Positions 16,244 to 24,968 of a stretch of DNA of 64,000 nt are shown in pieces (within the stretch, counting starts at the first letter, position 1; every line of letters starts with the position of its first letter). A program made the translations under genes and the position numbers. Source of the stretch: Pseudomonas sp. WJP1 (lineage in GTDB: Bacteria > Pseudomonadota > Gammaproteobacteria > Pseudomonadales > Pseudomonadaceae); NCBI RefSeq assembly GCF_028471945.1, contig NZ_CP110128.1:2964501-3028500 (forward strand). The letters are read 5' to 3'. The notes below the pieces were generated by a model. It did no database searches, was not told where the DNA came from, and saw only the letters and a program-made list of their open reading frames with translations.

Positions 16244-17596
16244 TCAGCGCAGCAGGTGCACGGCCAACCCGATCAGCCCACAACCGCACAACACTTCGAT
16301 CACCCCGCGCTTGAACCGCAGCAGGGCAATGGCCGCCGCGATGGCGATCAGCAGTGAAGGCCAGTCCAGTCGACCGGCGAAGCCGTCAGGCCACAGCACG
16401 TGATAGGCAAAGAAACACGCCAGATTGACAATCACGCCGACGACTGCGGCGGTAATCGCTGTCAGCGGCGCGGTGAACTTGAGTTCGTTGTGCGTCGATT
16501 CCACCAGCGGACCACCGGCGAGAATGAACAGGAACGAAGGCAGGAAGGTGAACCAGGTCACCAGCATGGCGGCGACGGCACCGGCAACGAACGCCTGGTC
16601 GGGACCGAACACCTGATGCACGTAGCCGCCGATGAAACCGACGAAGGCGACCACCATGATCAGTGGCCCGGGTGTGGTTTCGCCGAGCGCCAGGCCATCG
16701 ATCATCTGCGTCGGCGTCAGCCATCCATAGTGGCCGACAGCGCCCTGGTACACATACGGCAGCACCGCGTAGGCACCGCCGAAGGTCAGCAGCGCCGCCT
16801 TGGTAAAGAACCAGCCCATCTGCGTCAGCGTGCCTTCCCAGCCGAACAGGGCGGTGAGGGTGGCCATCGGCAGCGACCATAACACCGCGCCAATCAGAGC
16901 CAGGCGCAGCAGTTTCCAGCTGCTGAAACGGGCATGTTCGGGTGTGGGTGTGTCGTCGTCGATCACGGCGGCGCCGAAGGATTTTTGCGCTGCGCCGTGG
17001 CCACCGGTGCGGAATTTTTCGGGGGCCAGGCGCCCGCCAAAGTAGCCGATGATTGCCGCCCCCAGAACGATCAGGGGAAAGGGCACGTTGAGCGCGAAAA
17101 TGGCCACGAATGCCACGGCGGCGATGCACCACATCCAGCCGTTCTTCAATGCCCGGGAGCCGATCCGGTGCGCCGCCTGCAGCACGATGGCGGTCACCGC
17201 CGGCTTGATCCCGTAGAACAACCCGGCCACCACCGGCACCTCGCCGAAGGCGATGTACACCCAGGACAAGGCAATCAGGATGAACAGCGACGGCAGCACG
17301 AACAGCGCGCCGGCCATCACGCCGCCCCAGGTCCGGTGCATCAGCCAGCCGATGTAGGTCGCCAGTTGCTGGGCCTCGGGGCCGGGCAGCAACATGCAAT
17401 AGTTGAGCGCATGCAGGAAGCGCCGCTCGGAGATCCAGCGCCGGCGCTCGACCAGCTCCTGGTGCATCATCGAAATCTGCCCGGCCGGCCCGCCGAAACT
17501 GATGAAGCCGAGCTTGAGCCAGAAGCGGAACGCTTCTCGCAGGCTGATTGCAGCAGGCTTTGCGGGTTGCCGTTCTTCGGCAGGGGTAGGGCTCAA
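16244..17596 (-). CDS. chrA: ChrA chromate efflux transporter
   Basis: A 450-aa inner-membrane protein with two homologous ChrA halves of about six helices each. The first carries FGGPAGQISMMHQELV and LLPGPEAQQLATYIGW, the second FGGAYAVLPYVYQGAV and LGETTPGPLIMVVAFVGFIGGY, all hallmarks of the CHR family that extrudes chromate. The start is a TTG at 17596 with AAGGAA upstream; no better ATG fits the conserved N-terminus. It stands alone on the minus strand ahead of the puuA unit. Physiological substrates other than chromate are possible. Confidence 0.93.
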   Translation of the reverse strand: MSPTPAEERQPAKPAAISLREAFRFWLKLGFISFGGPAGQISMMHQELVERRRWISERRFLHALNYCMLLPGPEAQQLATYIGWLMHRTWGGVMAGALFVLPSLFILIALSWVYIAFGEVPVVAGLFYGIKPAVTAIVLQAAHRIGSRALKNGWMWCIAAVAFVAIFALNVPFPLIVLGAAIIGYFGGRLAPEKFRTGGHGAAQKSFGAAVIDDDTPTPEHARFSSWKLLRLALIGAVLWSLPMATLTALFGWEGTLTQMGWFFTKAALLTFGGAYAVLPYVYQGAVGHYGWLTPTQMIDGLALGETTPGPLIMVVAFVGFIGGYVHQVFGPDQAFVAGAVAAMLVTWFTFLPSFLFILAGGPLVESTHNELKFTAPLTAITAAVVGVIVNLACFFAYHVLWPDGFAGRLDWPSLLIAIAAAIALLRFKRGVIEVLCGCGLIGLAVHLLR

Positions 17597-17679
17597 ACGG
17601 CGATTCCTTTTGCAGAGGCACTCTGGGCCACGACTTTAGCCATGAGCAGGTGATTTGAACAGCCAGCCACCGACATCCA

Positions 17680-18579
17680 TCAGCTCAATACGTAATCCAC
17701 CGGCAGAAGCGGCGGCGGCAATGACGTCTCACCCATGGCTGCCAGGACATCGCGCTCGATGGTGCGTACCAGGGCGTCGATGGGCAGCTGGTTCTCATCG
17801 CGACCGAACGGGTCTTCCAGTTCATCGGCAATCGCATCCAGGCCGAAGAACGTATAGCTGACAATGGCGGTAAAGATCGGCGTCAGCCAGCCCAACGGTT
17901 CGGCCATGGCGAATGGCAGCAAAATGCAGAACAGGTAGATGGTGCGGTGCAGCAACAAGGTGTAGGGGAAGGGCAGCGGCGTGTTCTTGATCCGCTCGCA
18001 GATGGCCTGGACCTGGGTCAGGCGGGTCAAGTGGTTGGCCATCAGCATATGGCGCCACTCGTTGATCACGCCGGACTCGGCCAGCGCCGAGCACTGTTGG
18101 CCGGCCTGCATCAGGATCCTCCCGCAGAGATCGCCTGCGTTGTCCTTGGGTAGCGGGTCGAGCCAGGCGCTACTGGCCACCAGTTCGTTTTCCTGGCGCA
18201 GCCTGGCGTTGAGCGCGTGGGCGAAGCCACAGAGTTTGCGCAGCAGGCTGTTGCGCTCGATGTCATCCTTGATCACCTGGGTTTCCCGCGCCATGGAGCG
18301 AATCTCCACCAGCATATCGCCCCAGGCCTTGCGCGCTTCGTACCAGCGGTCATAACAGGCGTTGTTGCGAAAGCTCATGAAGATCGACAGCGACAGGCCC
18401 AGCAGGGTGAAGGGCGTCGCGCTGACCTTGGAAAAATAGCTGGGGTGCGCCATCTCCACGAGCACGATGGCCGAGGCGAGCAGCGTCACCATCAGGGCGC
18501 GCCAGGCGATTCGCTTGGCGATCGAGCCTTTGAGCGAAGTCAGGATGCCGATCAAGTTGGGTTTGGGTCTTACGATCAT
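17680..18579 (-). CDS. Bestrophin-family membrane channel protein
   Basis: A 299-aa protein of the bacterial bestrophin (YneE) family. It begins MIVRPKPNLIGILTSLKGSI and has two helices near 25-70 with SFRNNACYDRWYEARKAWG, a long cytosolic helical domain, and LPFAMAEPLGWLTPIFTAIVSYTFFGLDAIADELEDPFG, the conserved family tail. Bestrophins form pentameric anion- or cation-conducting channels in the inner membrane. The start at ATG 18579 matches the family; the frame is open 18 codons further. Monocistronic; physiological ion unknown. Confidence 0.9.
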   Translation of the reverse strand: MIVRPKPNLIGILTSLKGSIAKRIAWRALMVTLLASAIVLVEMAHPSYFSKVSATPFTLLGLSLSIFMSFRNNACYDRWYEARKAWGDMLVEIRSMARETQVIKDDIERNSLLRKLCGFAHALNARLRQENELVASSAWLDPLPKDNAGDLCGRILMQAGQQCSALAESGVINEWRHMLMANHLTRLTQVQAICERIKNTPLPFPYTLLLHRTIYLFCILLPFAMAEPLGWLTPIFTAIVSYTFFGLDAIADELEDPFGRDENQLPIDALVRTIERDVLAAMGETSLPPPLLPVDYVLS

Positions 18580-18764
18580 GGTTGTGCGCCTGAGCAAGAG
18601 CAGTGATGGAGCTGGCGTTGAACCGCCGGTCATGGGCGTGACGCGGCGCAGGCTAGGAGCAACGAATCAGTACGTCCAATCACTATGAGTGACCGGGTGA
18701 TCGATGGAGTCTATGACGGATTTTCAAGCGCGCAGCGAGGGTGCATCGCTGCGGCTATCGTCAC

Positions 18765-19616
18765 TCACTGCGCCCCGAACATCACCGTCCAGTAAATCCC
18801 CGCATCGCTCTTGGGATCAACCGCATACGCCGCGCCCAAATCGCGGAACTGCGGGTTCATCAGGTTGGCGCAATGGCCGGGGCTGGCCAGCCAGCCGTCG
18901 ACCACCTTGCGCACGCTGTCCTGCCCGGCGGCGATGTTTTCGCCAATCTGCTGGAAGTCGTAGCCCGCCAGTTCCGCGCGATCGCCCGGGGTGCGGCCGT
19001 CGCGGTCCTTGTGATCGAAGTAGTTGTTGTTGGCCATGCTGCGCGCCTGGGTTTCGGCGGCGCTCGCCAGGGTGGCGTTCCAGGTCAGCGGCGTGGTGGC
19101 GTTGAAGGCTTGCGCGCCGCATTGGCGGGGGCGGCTGCGCGCGACATTGAGTTCGGCCAGCAGTTTTTGCCCTTCGGCCTGCGAGTCGCCCAGGCGTGCG
19201 CTCAACAGTGGTCGGGCCAGTACGATGCGCCACTCGTGGTCCTGGCGGCTGACGCCGACGTCGACGAATTGCGGGTCGAGCACGATCTGGCAAAAGCTTT
19301 CCTGGATCGCCTTCATGGCTGAGGGCGCATCACGCGGCCCGGTCAGGCTGATCGCCTGCACGTTCTTCATCGGATACCCGGCAGTGGCCATGGCCTGCTG
19401 CAGGTTGCCAACGCTGGCGGCGGACAGCACCAGCCGCGGGTCCGCCGACAGCGGCGGCAGCTCCGATGACACCTGGCCGGCGCAACGCTGCAACTGGGCG
19501 CGGTAGACGTTGATCGATTCGATCAGTTGCGACTCATCGCTCGCCAGCGCGGTGGCGGCAAACAGAAGTCCCAGTGAAAACCCGGCAAGACGCAGGGTGG
19601 ATGACAGGAAATGCAT
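18765..19616 (-). CDS. Secreted CAP-domain (SCP/PR1) protein
   Basis: A 283-aa exported protein. The signal peptide is MHFLSSTLRLAGFSLGLLFAA with cleavage near TALA-SDES. The C-terminal CAP domain (about 150-283) shows LTWNATLASAAETQARSMAN, NNYFDHKDRDGRTPGDRAE, GENIAAGQ, VVDGWLASPGHCANLMNP and a final IYWTVMFGAQ. The two His and the Glu of the CAP cavity are present. The N-terminal half has a weakly similar segment that may be a degenerate repeat. AAGGAGG lies before ATG 19616. CAP proteins are extracellular; enzymatic role uncertain. Confidence 0.9.
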   Translation of the reverse strand: MHFLSSTLRLAGFSLGLLFAATALASDESQLIESINVYRAQLQRCAGQVSSELPPLSADPRLVLSAASVGNLQQAMATAGYPMKNVQAISLTGPRDAPSAMKAIQESFCQIVLDPQFVDVGVSRQDHEWRIVLARPLLSARLGDSQAEGQKLLAELNVARSRPRQCGAQAFNATTPLTWNATLASAAETQARSMANNNYFDHKDRDGRTPGDRAELAGYDFQQIGENIAAGQDSVRKVVDGWLASPGHCANLMNPQFRDLGAAYAVDPKSDAGIYWTVMFGAQ

Positions 19617-19760
19617 GGAAATCCTCCTTGAGCGGACTGTGCCCATGATGCGCGAAATGCCCCCCTTGAGCGCAATGCCTTTTTCCGGGATGTCGCATCC
19701 TGTGTGCAATCATTTCACTACTACACTCTAGCGATACTGCCTACAGAGTAGTCCCCGATC

Positions 19761-20381
19761 ATGCGCCACGACTGGATAGCCACCTGCCTCGCCCTGACCC
19801 TGCTCGCTGTCCCGGCATTCGCAACCGACCAGGAACAAAAACAGAAAGTCGCCGAAGACAAGGCCGAGGTGCTGGAGCATAAGGCCGCACAAAACAGCGG
19901 CCCCGCGGCGGCGTCCAAGTCTCAAGCCATTACCCAGCCTGAGGTCCAGGCCGTGGACCCGGTGGGCAAGGCGCCGCTGGATGACGCCATTACCTGTCTC
20001 GCCCGTTCGATCTACTGGGAAGCCAAAGGCAAGGACGCGGCCGACATGGAAGCGGTGGCCAACGTGGTCATGAACCGCCTCGGCCACGAGGGTTTCCCCG
20101 ATACCGTATGTGGGGTGGTCAAGGAAGGCTCGGAGACCAAGAGTTGCCAGTTCTCCTGGTGGTGCGACGGCCGTTCCGACTCCGTGCAGGAGGAGGTGCC
20201 TTACGCGATGGCCAAGGAAATCGCGCGCAAGGCGCTGAACAAACAATTGCCGGATCGCACCAAAGGCGCGCTGTATTTCCATGACCGCACGGTGAAGCCG
20301 GTCTGGGCCAAGGAGTACACCCATACGGCCGACATCGGCTTGTTCAGGTTTTACAAACCCCTTGGCGGGGATGCGAAGTAG
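19761..20381 (+). CDS. Cell wall hydrolase, SleB family, exported
   Basis: A 206-aa protein with a signal peptide (MRHDWIATCLALTLLAVPAFA), a charged linker (about 22-70) and a SleB-type hydrolase_2 domain: CLARSIYWEAKGKDAADMEAVANVVMNRLGH with the catalytic Glu in YWEA, then CQFSWWCDG and KGALYFHDRTVKPVWAKEYTHTADIG. Enzymes of this family cleave peptidoglycan glycan strands as lytic transglycosylases. The Pseudomonas copies act in the periplasm. It is divergent from the CAP-domain gene, with about 140 bp between the starts. Confidence 0.9.
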   Translation: MRHDWIATCLALTLLAVPAFATDQEQKQKVAEDKAEVLEHKAAQNSGPAAASKSQAITQPEVQAVDPVGKAPLDDAITCLARSIYWEAKGKDAADMEAVANVVMNRLGHEGFPDTVCGVVKEGSETKSCQFSWWCDGRSDSVQEEVPYAMAKEIARKALNKQLPDRTKGALYFHDRTVKPVWAKEYTHTADIGLFRFYKPLGGDAK

Positions 20382-20566
20382 TCGCTTTTAGCTGGAAAAC
20401 CCGTGAAATTCATCCAGGCCAGCGAAACTGCAACATTTCTGTTTTACAAGCTTCATGACGGAGCAACGCGTTAGAAATGTCATGAGCGGAAACAGTACAT
20501 GAAGCAGGCGTGGTTTTTCAGCAGTCATTCGGCACCGCCAGGTGCGTCCTTTTCGGTGAGCGCCTC

Positions 20567-21529
20567 GTGACGGTTCTGGTCACCGGCGCCGCCGGTTTTA
20601 TCGGCTTTCATACCGCCAGGCGCCTGTGCCAGGACGGTCATGAAGTGGTCGGGATCGACAACCTCAACGACTATTACGACGTAGCGCTCAAGCAGGCGCG
20701 GCTGAAGGCGCTAGAGTCGTTGCCGGGTTTTCGCTTCCTGAAAATCGACATCGTCGACAAACCGGCATTGCTGGATTTGTTCCGCGAGTATCGGTTCAGC
20801 GAGGTGGTGCATCTGGCCGCCCAGGCCGGCGTGCGCTACTCGCTGGACCATCCGGATATCTACGCCCAATCGAACCTGGTGGGTTTCCTCAATGTGCTGG
20901 AAGCCTGTCGGCACCATCGCCCCGGGCACCTGATCTATGCCTCGAGCAGTTCGGTCTACGGCAGCAACCGCAGCCTGCCGTTTCGCGTTGAAGATGCGGC
21001 TGATCATCCGGTTTCGTTGTACGCGGCCACCAAGCGTGCCAATGAACTGCTGGCCCACAGTTACTGCCACCTGTATGGCCTCAAGGCTAGCGGCCTGCGC
21101 TTCTTCACCGTCTACGGGCCTTGGGGCCGGCCCGACATGGCACCGTTCAAATTCACACAGGCCATCCTCAAGGGCCTGCCCATCGACGTCTACAACCAGG
21201 GCGAGATGGCGCGGGACTTCACCTACATCGACGACATCGTTGAAAGCATCGCCCGCCTGCGCACCCGACCGCCGGGCGAGGGCACCCATCAGCTGTTCAA
21301 CATCGGTCGCGGTGAACCCATGGCGCTGCTGGATTTCATCGAGTGCCTGGAATCGGCATTGGACACCGTGGCCCGGCGTAACTTCATGCCGATGCAGGAC
21401 GGGGACGTGGTCAAGACCTGGGCCGATGTCTCGGCATTGCAGGCGTGGGTCGACTTTCGCCCGCAGGTGTCGGTGGAAGCCGGGGTCGGGGCTTTTGTGC
21501 AGTGGTATCGGCAGTTTTATCAGATTTGA
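20567..21529 (+). CDS. NAD-dependent epimerase, probable UDP-glucuronate 4-epimerase
   Basis: A 320-aa SDR-type sugar-nucleotide epimerase: VTGAAGFIGFHTARRL (NAD-binding), NLNDYYDVALKQARL, HLAAQAGVRYSLDHPDIY, SSSSVYG, YAATKRANELLAH (catalytic Tyr and Lys), FFTVYGPWGRPDMA. These segments match UDP-GlcA 4-epimerases, which make UDP-GalA, better than UDP-Glc 4-epimerases. The GTG start at 20567 directly precedes the NAD motif and has GGTGAG upstream; the longer frame from 20510 adds a non-homologous tail. It is the first gene of a four-gene glycan operon whose later members look like undecaprenyl-sugar and lipid A enzymes. Confidence 0.85.
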   Translation: MTVLVTGAAGFIGFHTARRLCQDGHEVVGIDNLNDYYDVALKQARLKALESLPGFRFLKIDIVDKPALLDLFREYRFSEVVHLAAQAGVRYSLDHPDIYAQSNLVGFLNVLEACRHHRPGHLIYASSSSVYGSNRSLPFRVEDAADHPVSLYAATKRANELLAHSYCHLYGLKASGLRFFTVYGPWGRPDMAPFKFTQAILKGLPIDVYNQGEMARDFTYIDDIVESIARLRTRPPGEGTHQLFNIGRGEPMALLDFIECLESALDTVARRNFMPMQDGDVVKTWADVSALQAWVDFRPQVSVEAGVGAFVQWYRQFYQI

Positions 21530-21575
21530 ATCGTTCGCCGCTGATAACGGTAAAACCAAAGGGCGAGGGGACTCC

Positions 21576-22316
21576 ATGAGCCAAGACATATTTGTATCGG
21601 TACTGATTCCGGCCAGGAACGAAGCGAACAATCTCAAGCCGTTGCTTGAAGAGGTGCGCGAGGCGCTGGCAAACGAAGTGTATGAAATCATCGTGGTCGA
21701 CGATGGCAGCACCGATGCCACCTTGCACGAACTGCGGCAGATCAGGAACAGCGGCCTGGGTACCTTGCGCATCCTCCATCATCAACGCTCGCTGGGGCAA
21801 AGCACTTCGCTTTACCACGCGGCACGGGAAGCGCGCGGGCAGTGGCTGGCCACCCTCGACGGCGACGGCCAGAACGATCCGGCGGACATCCCCGGCATGT
21901 TGGCGCTGGTGCGCAGTGAGCGGGGCAGGGGCGACGTGCAACTGGTGGCCGGCCACCGCACCAACCGCCGCGATACCGCCAGCAAGCGCTGGGCTTCGCG
22001 TTTCGCCAACGGCCTGCGCCGGCGCCTGCTCAAGGACGCCACGCCGGACACCGGCTGCGGCCTGAAGCTGATCGAGCGCGCGGCGTTCCTGCGCCTGCCG
22101 TATTTCGACCACATGCATCGATTCATTCCGGCATTGATCCAGCGCCACAACGGCCGAATGATCAATTATCCGGTCAACCATCGAGCACGCACCGCCGGGG
22201 TGTCCAAGTACGGCAACCTCGACCGTGCCCTGGTGGGCATTCTTGACCTGGTCGGTGTCTGGTGGTTGATCAGGCGCACGCGGCTGAACACCCACGCCCA
22301 GGAGCTGGAAGGATGA
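21576..22316 (+). CDS. GT2 glycosyltransferase (ArnC/DPM1-like, without membrane helices)
   Basis: A 246-aa family 2 glycosyltransferase: VSVLIPARNEANNLKPLLEE, IIVVDDGSTDATLHEL, GQSTSLYHAAREARGQWLATLDGDGQNDP (DGD metal site), DTGCGLKLIERAAF and NHRARTAGVSKYGN, all typical of dolichyl- or undecaprenyl-phosphate sugar transferases. The two C-terminal transmembrane helices of ArnC are absent. ATG at 21576 with GAGGGG. It likely transfers the sugar made by the epimerase to undecaprenyl phosphate on the cytosolic face. It ends in an ATGA overlap with the next gene. Confidence 0.9.
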   Translation: MSQDIFVSVLIPARNEANNLKPLLEEVREALANEVYEIIVVDDGSTDATLHELRQIRNSGLGTLRILHHQRSLGQSTSLYHAAREARGQWLATLDGDGQNDPADIPGMLALVRSERGRGDVQLVAGHRTNRRDTASKRWASRFANGLRRRLLKDATPDTGCGLKLIERAAFLRLPYFDHMHRFIPALIQRHNGRMINYPVNHRARTAGVSKYGNLDRALVGILDLVGVWWLIRRTRLNTHAQELEG

Positions 22317-22591
22317 CCATGACCCGTGAAGCCCTGTGGCTGGTGATCGGTTTTGCCGGACAAATCGCGTTTACCGGACGGTTCGTCTTGCAGTGGCTGT
22401 ACAGCGAATACAAAAAGCGCAGCGTCATCCCGGTGAGCTTCTGGTACCTGAGCATCGTCGGCAGCACCTTGCTGTTTGCCTACGCCATTTACCGCCAGGA
22501 CCCGGTGTTCATCGCCGGGCAGGCGTTTGGCTCAATCGTGTACCTGCGCAACCTGCAACTGATTGCCAAAAGCCGAAAACTCAAGGACTGA
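22313..22591 (+). CDS. Lipid A biosynthesis LAB_N-domain membrane protein
   Basis: A 92-aa protein of three hydrophobic helices with GFAGQIAFTGRFVLQWLYSE, KRSVIPVSFWYLSIVGSTLL and GQAFGSIVYLRNLQLI, the signature of the LAB_N domain (named after an N-terminal domain of some LpxB proteins). Stand-alone LAB_N proteins occur next to GT2 and ArnT-like genes. It may act as a small multidrug-like flippase or partner for the lipid-linked sugar. The start overlaps the previous stop (ATGA), so translation is coupled. Confidence 0.88.
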   Translation: MTMTREALWLVIGFAGQIAFTGRFVLQWLYSEYKKRSVIPVSFWYLSIVGSTLLFAYAIYRQDPVFIAGQAFGSIVYLRNLQLIAKSRKLKD

Positions 22592-22594
22592 ACC

Positions 22595-24127
22595 ATGCGC
22601 CGAACCCTCTCGCCCCGGGTCGAATGCCTGGTCCTGATGCTGTTGGCCTTGCTGTTGATCGGCGCCGGGCTGGGCTTGCGCCAGGCGCAGAACGTCGATG
22701 AAGAGCGCTTCCTGGGCGTGGCCCTGGAGATGTTGCACAACGGCTCGTGGCTGATTCCACATAGGGCCGGGGAGATCTACGGCGACAAGCCGCCGATCTT
22801 CATGTGGACGGTGGCGTTCTTCGTCTGGCTGACCGGCCTGCCCAACATCGCGCTGTACATTCCCGGGCTGTTGTCGGCGGCAACGGTGACGGCAATGGTC
22901 TACGATCTGGGCCGTCGGCTCTGGAGCCAGCGCATCGGTCGCATCGCAGCACTGTTGTACCTGGCGACCTACCAGACCTACAGCATCCTGCGCACCGGGC
23001 AGATCGACAGTTTCCTGATTCTGTTCACCACCCTGGGCCTTTACGGGCTGGCGCGACATCTAATGGTCGGCCCCGCCTGGCGTTGGTTCTACGTGGGATG
23101 CGCGGCGATGGGCATCGGCGTGATCACCAAGGGCGTGGGCTTTCTGCCGGCGTTGCTGCTGATTCCCTATGCCTATGCGGTGCGCAAGGATTGGCCGGGG
23201 GTGGTGGCGATGCCGGGCCAGGCGCGTAGATGGTTGCTCGGGCTTGTGTGCATGCTGGCGGCGATTGCGATCTGGCTGCTGCCCCTGGCCTTGTCCATTG
23301 CACTCAATGGCACGGCTGAGGAAATCGCCTATGCGCGGGAAATCCTCCTGCGCCAGACCGCCGGACGCTATGCCGCCGCCTGGCATCACCGTGAACCTTT
23401 CTGGTACTTCTTCACCAACGTCATTCCGCAGTACTGGCTGCCGCTGGTATTGGTGTTGCCGTGGCTGGTGCCGGCCTGGCGCCGCCAGCTGCAAAAACAC
23501 GATGGCCGGGTGCTGGTGTTGCTCGGCTGGGTGGCGCTGGTGGTGCTGTTCTTCTGTATCAGCAGCGGCAAGCGCAAGTTGTACATTTACCCGGCGTTAC
23601 CGGGGCTGGTGCTGGTGGCGGCGCCGCTGGTGCCCTGGTTGCTGCTGCGTTGGTTCAGACCGCGCCCGCGCTTGCGCAGAGTGTTCCCGGCATTGGTCGT
23701 GACCTGGTTGGTGCTGTGGTTCGCCCGGGGGTTTGTAGAACCGGTGAGGGACGGGATCAACCCCAATCAAGCGCTAATGGCGCAGGCCAACGGCATGACC
23801 CATGGCGCGGACCTGGTCCTGGTCAACTGGAGCGAAGGGCACTGGCTGTTCGCCCGCCAGCCGATCGTGCACTTCGGTATGCTCGACTCCACCGTCGAAA
23901 GAGCCGCGCAATGGCTGCGTGAACACCCGCTGGATTACGCCCTGGTGCCGGACGACGTGCTGGTTCGCTGCTTTAAGCCTGAGGCTGCGCGGGAACTTGG
24001 GGAGAATTCCCGGGCGCGCTGGTCGATTGTCGGGGTGGATGCGGATAATGGGCAGTGTCGTGCGCAATCGTCGTCGGTGTATCGGTTTTCCTGGGCTGGT
24101 CCGCAGGTACAAGTGTCCGTTCCCTAG
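22595..24127 (+). CDS. ArnT-like GT39 lipid A glycosyltransferase
   Basis: A 510-aa polytopic membrane protein of the PMT_2/ArnT group. The first periplasmic loop has QAQNVDEERFLGVALEMLHNGSWLIPHRAGEIYGDKPPIFMW with the conserved Asp-Glu dyad. There are about a dozen helices up to residue 385 and a soluble C-terminal domain. ArnT enzymes move a sugar from undecaprenyl phosphate to lipid A phosphates in the periplasm. It is 40 residues shorter than the aminoarabinose transferase. Its operon lacks arnA/B/D but has a uronate epimerase, so a different donor such as undecaprenyl-P-galacturonate is suggested. Three bases separate it from the LAB_N gene. Confidence 0.88.
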   Translation: MRRTLSPRVECLVLMLLALLLIGAGLGLRQAQNVDEERFLGVALEMLHNGSWLIPHRAGEIYGDKPPIFMWTVAFFVWLTGLPNIALYIPGLLSAATVTAMVYDLGRRLWSQRIGRIAALLYLATYQTYSILRTGQIDSFLILFTTLGLYGLARHLMVGPAWRWFYVGCAAMGIGVITKGVGFLPALLLIPYAYAVRKDWPGVVAMPGQARRWLLGLVCMLAAIAIWLLPLALSIALNGTAEEIAYAREILLRQTAGRYAAAWHHREPFWYFFTNVIPQYWLPLVLVLPWLVPAWRRQLQKHDGRVLVLLGWVALVVLFFCISSGKRKLYIYPALPGLVLVAAPLVPWLLLRWFRPRPRLRRVFPALVVTWLVLWFARGFVEPVRDGINPNQALMAQANGMTHGADLVLVNWSEGHWLFARQPIVHFGMLDSTVERAAQWLREHPLDYALVPDDVLVRCFKPEAARELGENSRARWSIVGVDADNGQCRAQSSSVYRFSWAGPQVQVSVP

Positions 24128-24189
24128 CGAAGCTGATGCATTTTTGGATTGGGTGTAAATGCGGTTACAGCCACCCAGGGTTTCGCTCT

Positions 24190-24218
24190 CTGTAGGAGCC
24201 CGGCTTGCCGGCGAAGGC
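24190..24218. repeat. Single REP element
   Basis: TGTAGGAGCCCGGCTTGCCG followed by GCGAAGGCG, a lone REP unit 60 bp after the ArnT-like gene. Confidence 0.75.
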
Positions 24219-24247
24219 GTCCTGACATTCGATGATTGTCTTTCAGG

Positions 24248-24938
24248 TGTACATATCCATTCCTGCGGTAACGGCCACCTAGGGTTTCGCCCTTACGGCG
24301 AGTCACTTGGAAGAGCCCCAAGTAACCAAGGGCTCTTGCCCCTGGCGTTCGGTGCCTCGCTAAGGCTCGGCATGCCCTCGCTCCGGTCCTGCTCCGTGGG
24401 TCGCCGCGATGGGCCATCCTTGGCCCAGCGCGGCTAAGCCGGCATCCATGCCGGTTTACCCACTGCGCAGAACCTCCACTCGGCCTCTCGATGGGGCAAG
24501 AAAATCAAAAGCCAAATCAAGATCAAATGCGAAAGCGAGGCGGCCTGACAGCCGACCTGATTGCAGATCTGTCCGCGATCCAACTGTGGGAGCCAGCCTG
24601 CTGGCGATGAGCGTCCAGACAACGCGTTCATCCAGACAGGGCGCGTTATCGTTGACGTCCATCGCCAGCAGGCTGGCTCCCACAGGGGATCAGGTACACC
24701 CGTAAGAGTCAGGTCGGCTTTAAGGCCGCCTCGCTTTTGTTTTTGATCTGGGTGCCCCGTTAACCACGATGGCCCATCGCGGCGACCCACGGAGCAATGC
24801 CGGAGTGAGGGCATGCCGAGCCCTAGCGAGGCACCGAGTGGTGGGGCAAAGCCTTTTGGTTCCTTTTTGGCGTTTGAAAAAGGGACTCGCCGTAAGGGCG
24901 AAACCATAAGTAGCCGTTACCGCAGCAACGGATATACA
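24248..24938. repeat. Nested long inverted-repeat element with central REPIN
   Basis: Outer arms are related in inverted orientation: 24248-24425 and about 24768-24938 share CTGCGGTAACGG, TTTCGCCCTTACGGCGAGTC, GGTGCCTCGCTA-GGCTCGGC and GTGGGTCGCCGCGATGG. Inner arms pair GCGAGGCGGCCT near 24536 with its complement near 24725. In the centre lies a REPIN (24583-24687). No convincing gene lies inside. This is an imperfect, roughly 690-bp palindrome-like intergenic element. The arms carry enough differences to show it is not a recent exact duplication. Confidence 0.75.
24583..24687. repeat. REPIN at centre of the inverted-repeat element
   Basis: ACTGTGGGAGCCAGCCTGCT at 24583 and its complement ending at 24687 flank a spacer. 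Part of this spacer (GCGTTATCGTTGACGTCC) is found in reverse complement near 61999 in another REP. Confidence 0.88.
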
Positions 24939-24968
24939 CCCCATCCAATTCTTATGAGCAGCAACTGA

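Noticed and set aside
24434..24907. 157-codon minus-strand frame inside the inverted-repeat element
   Set aside because: It crosses REP arms and inverted repeats and gives repetitive peptide sequence; best explained as repeat DNA.
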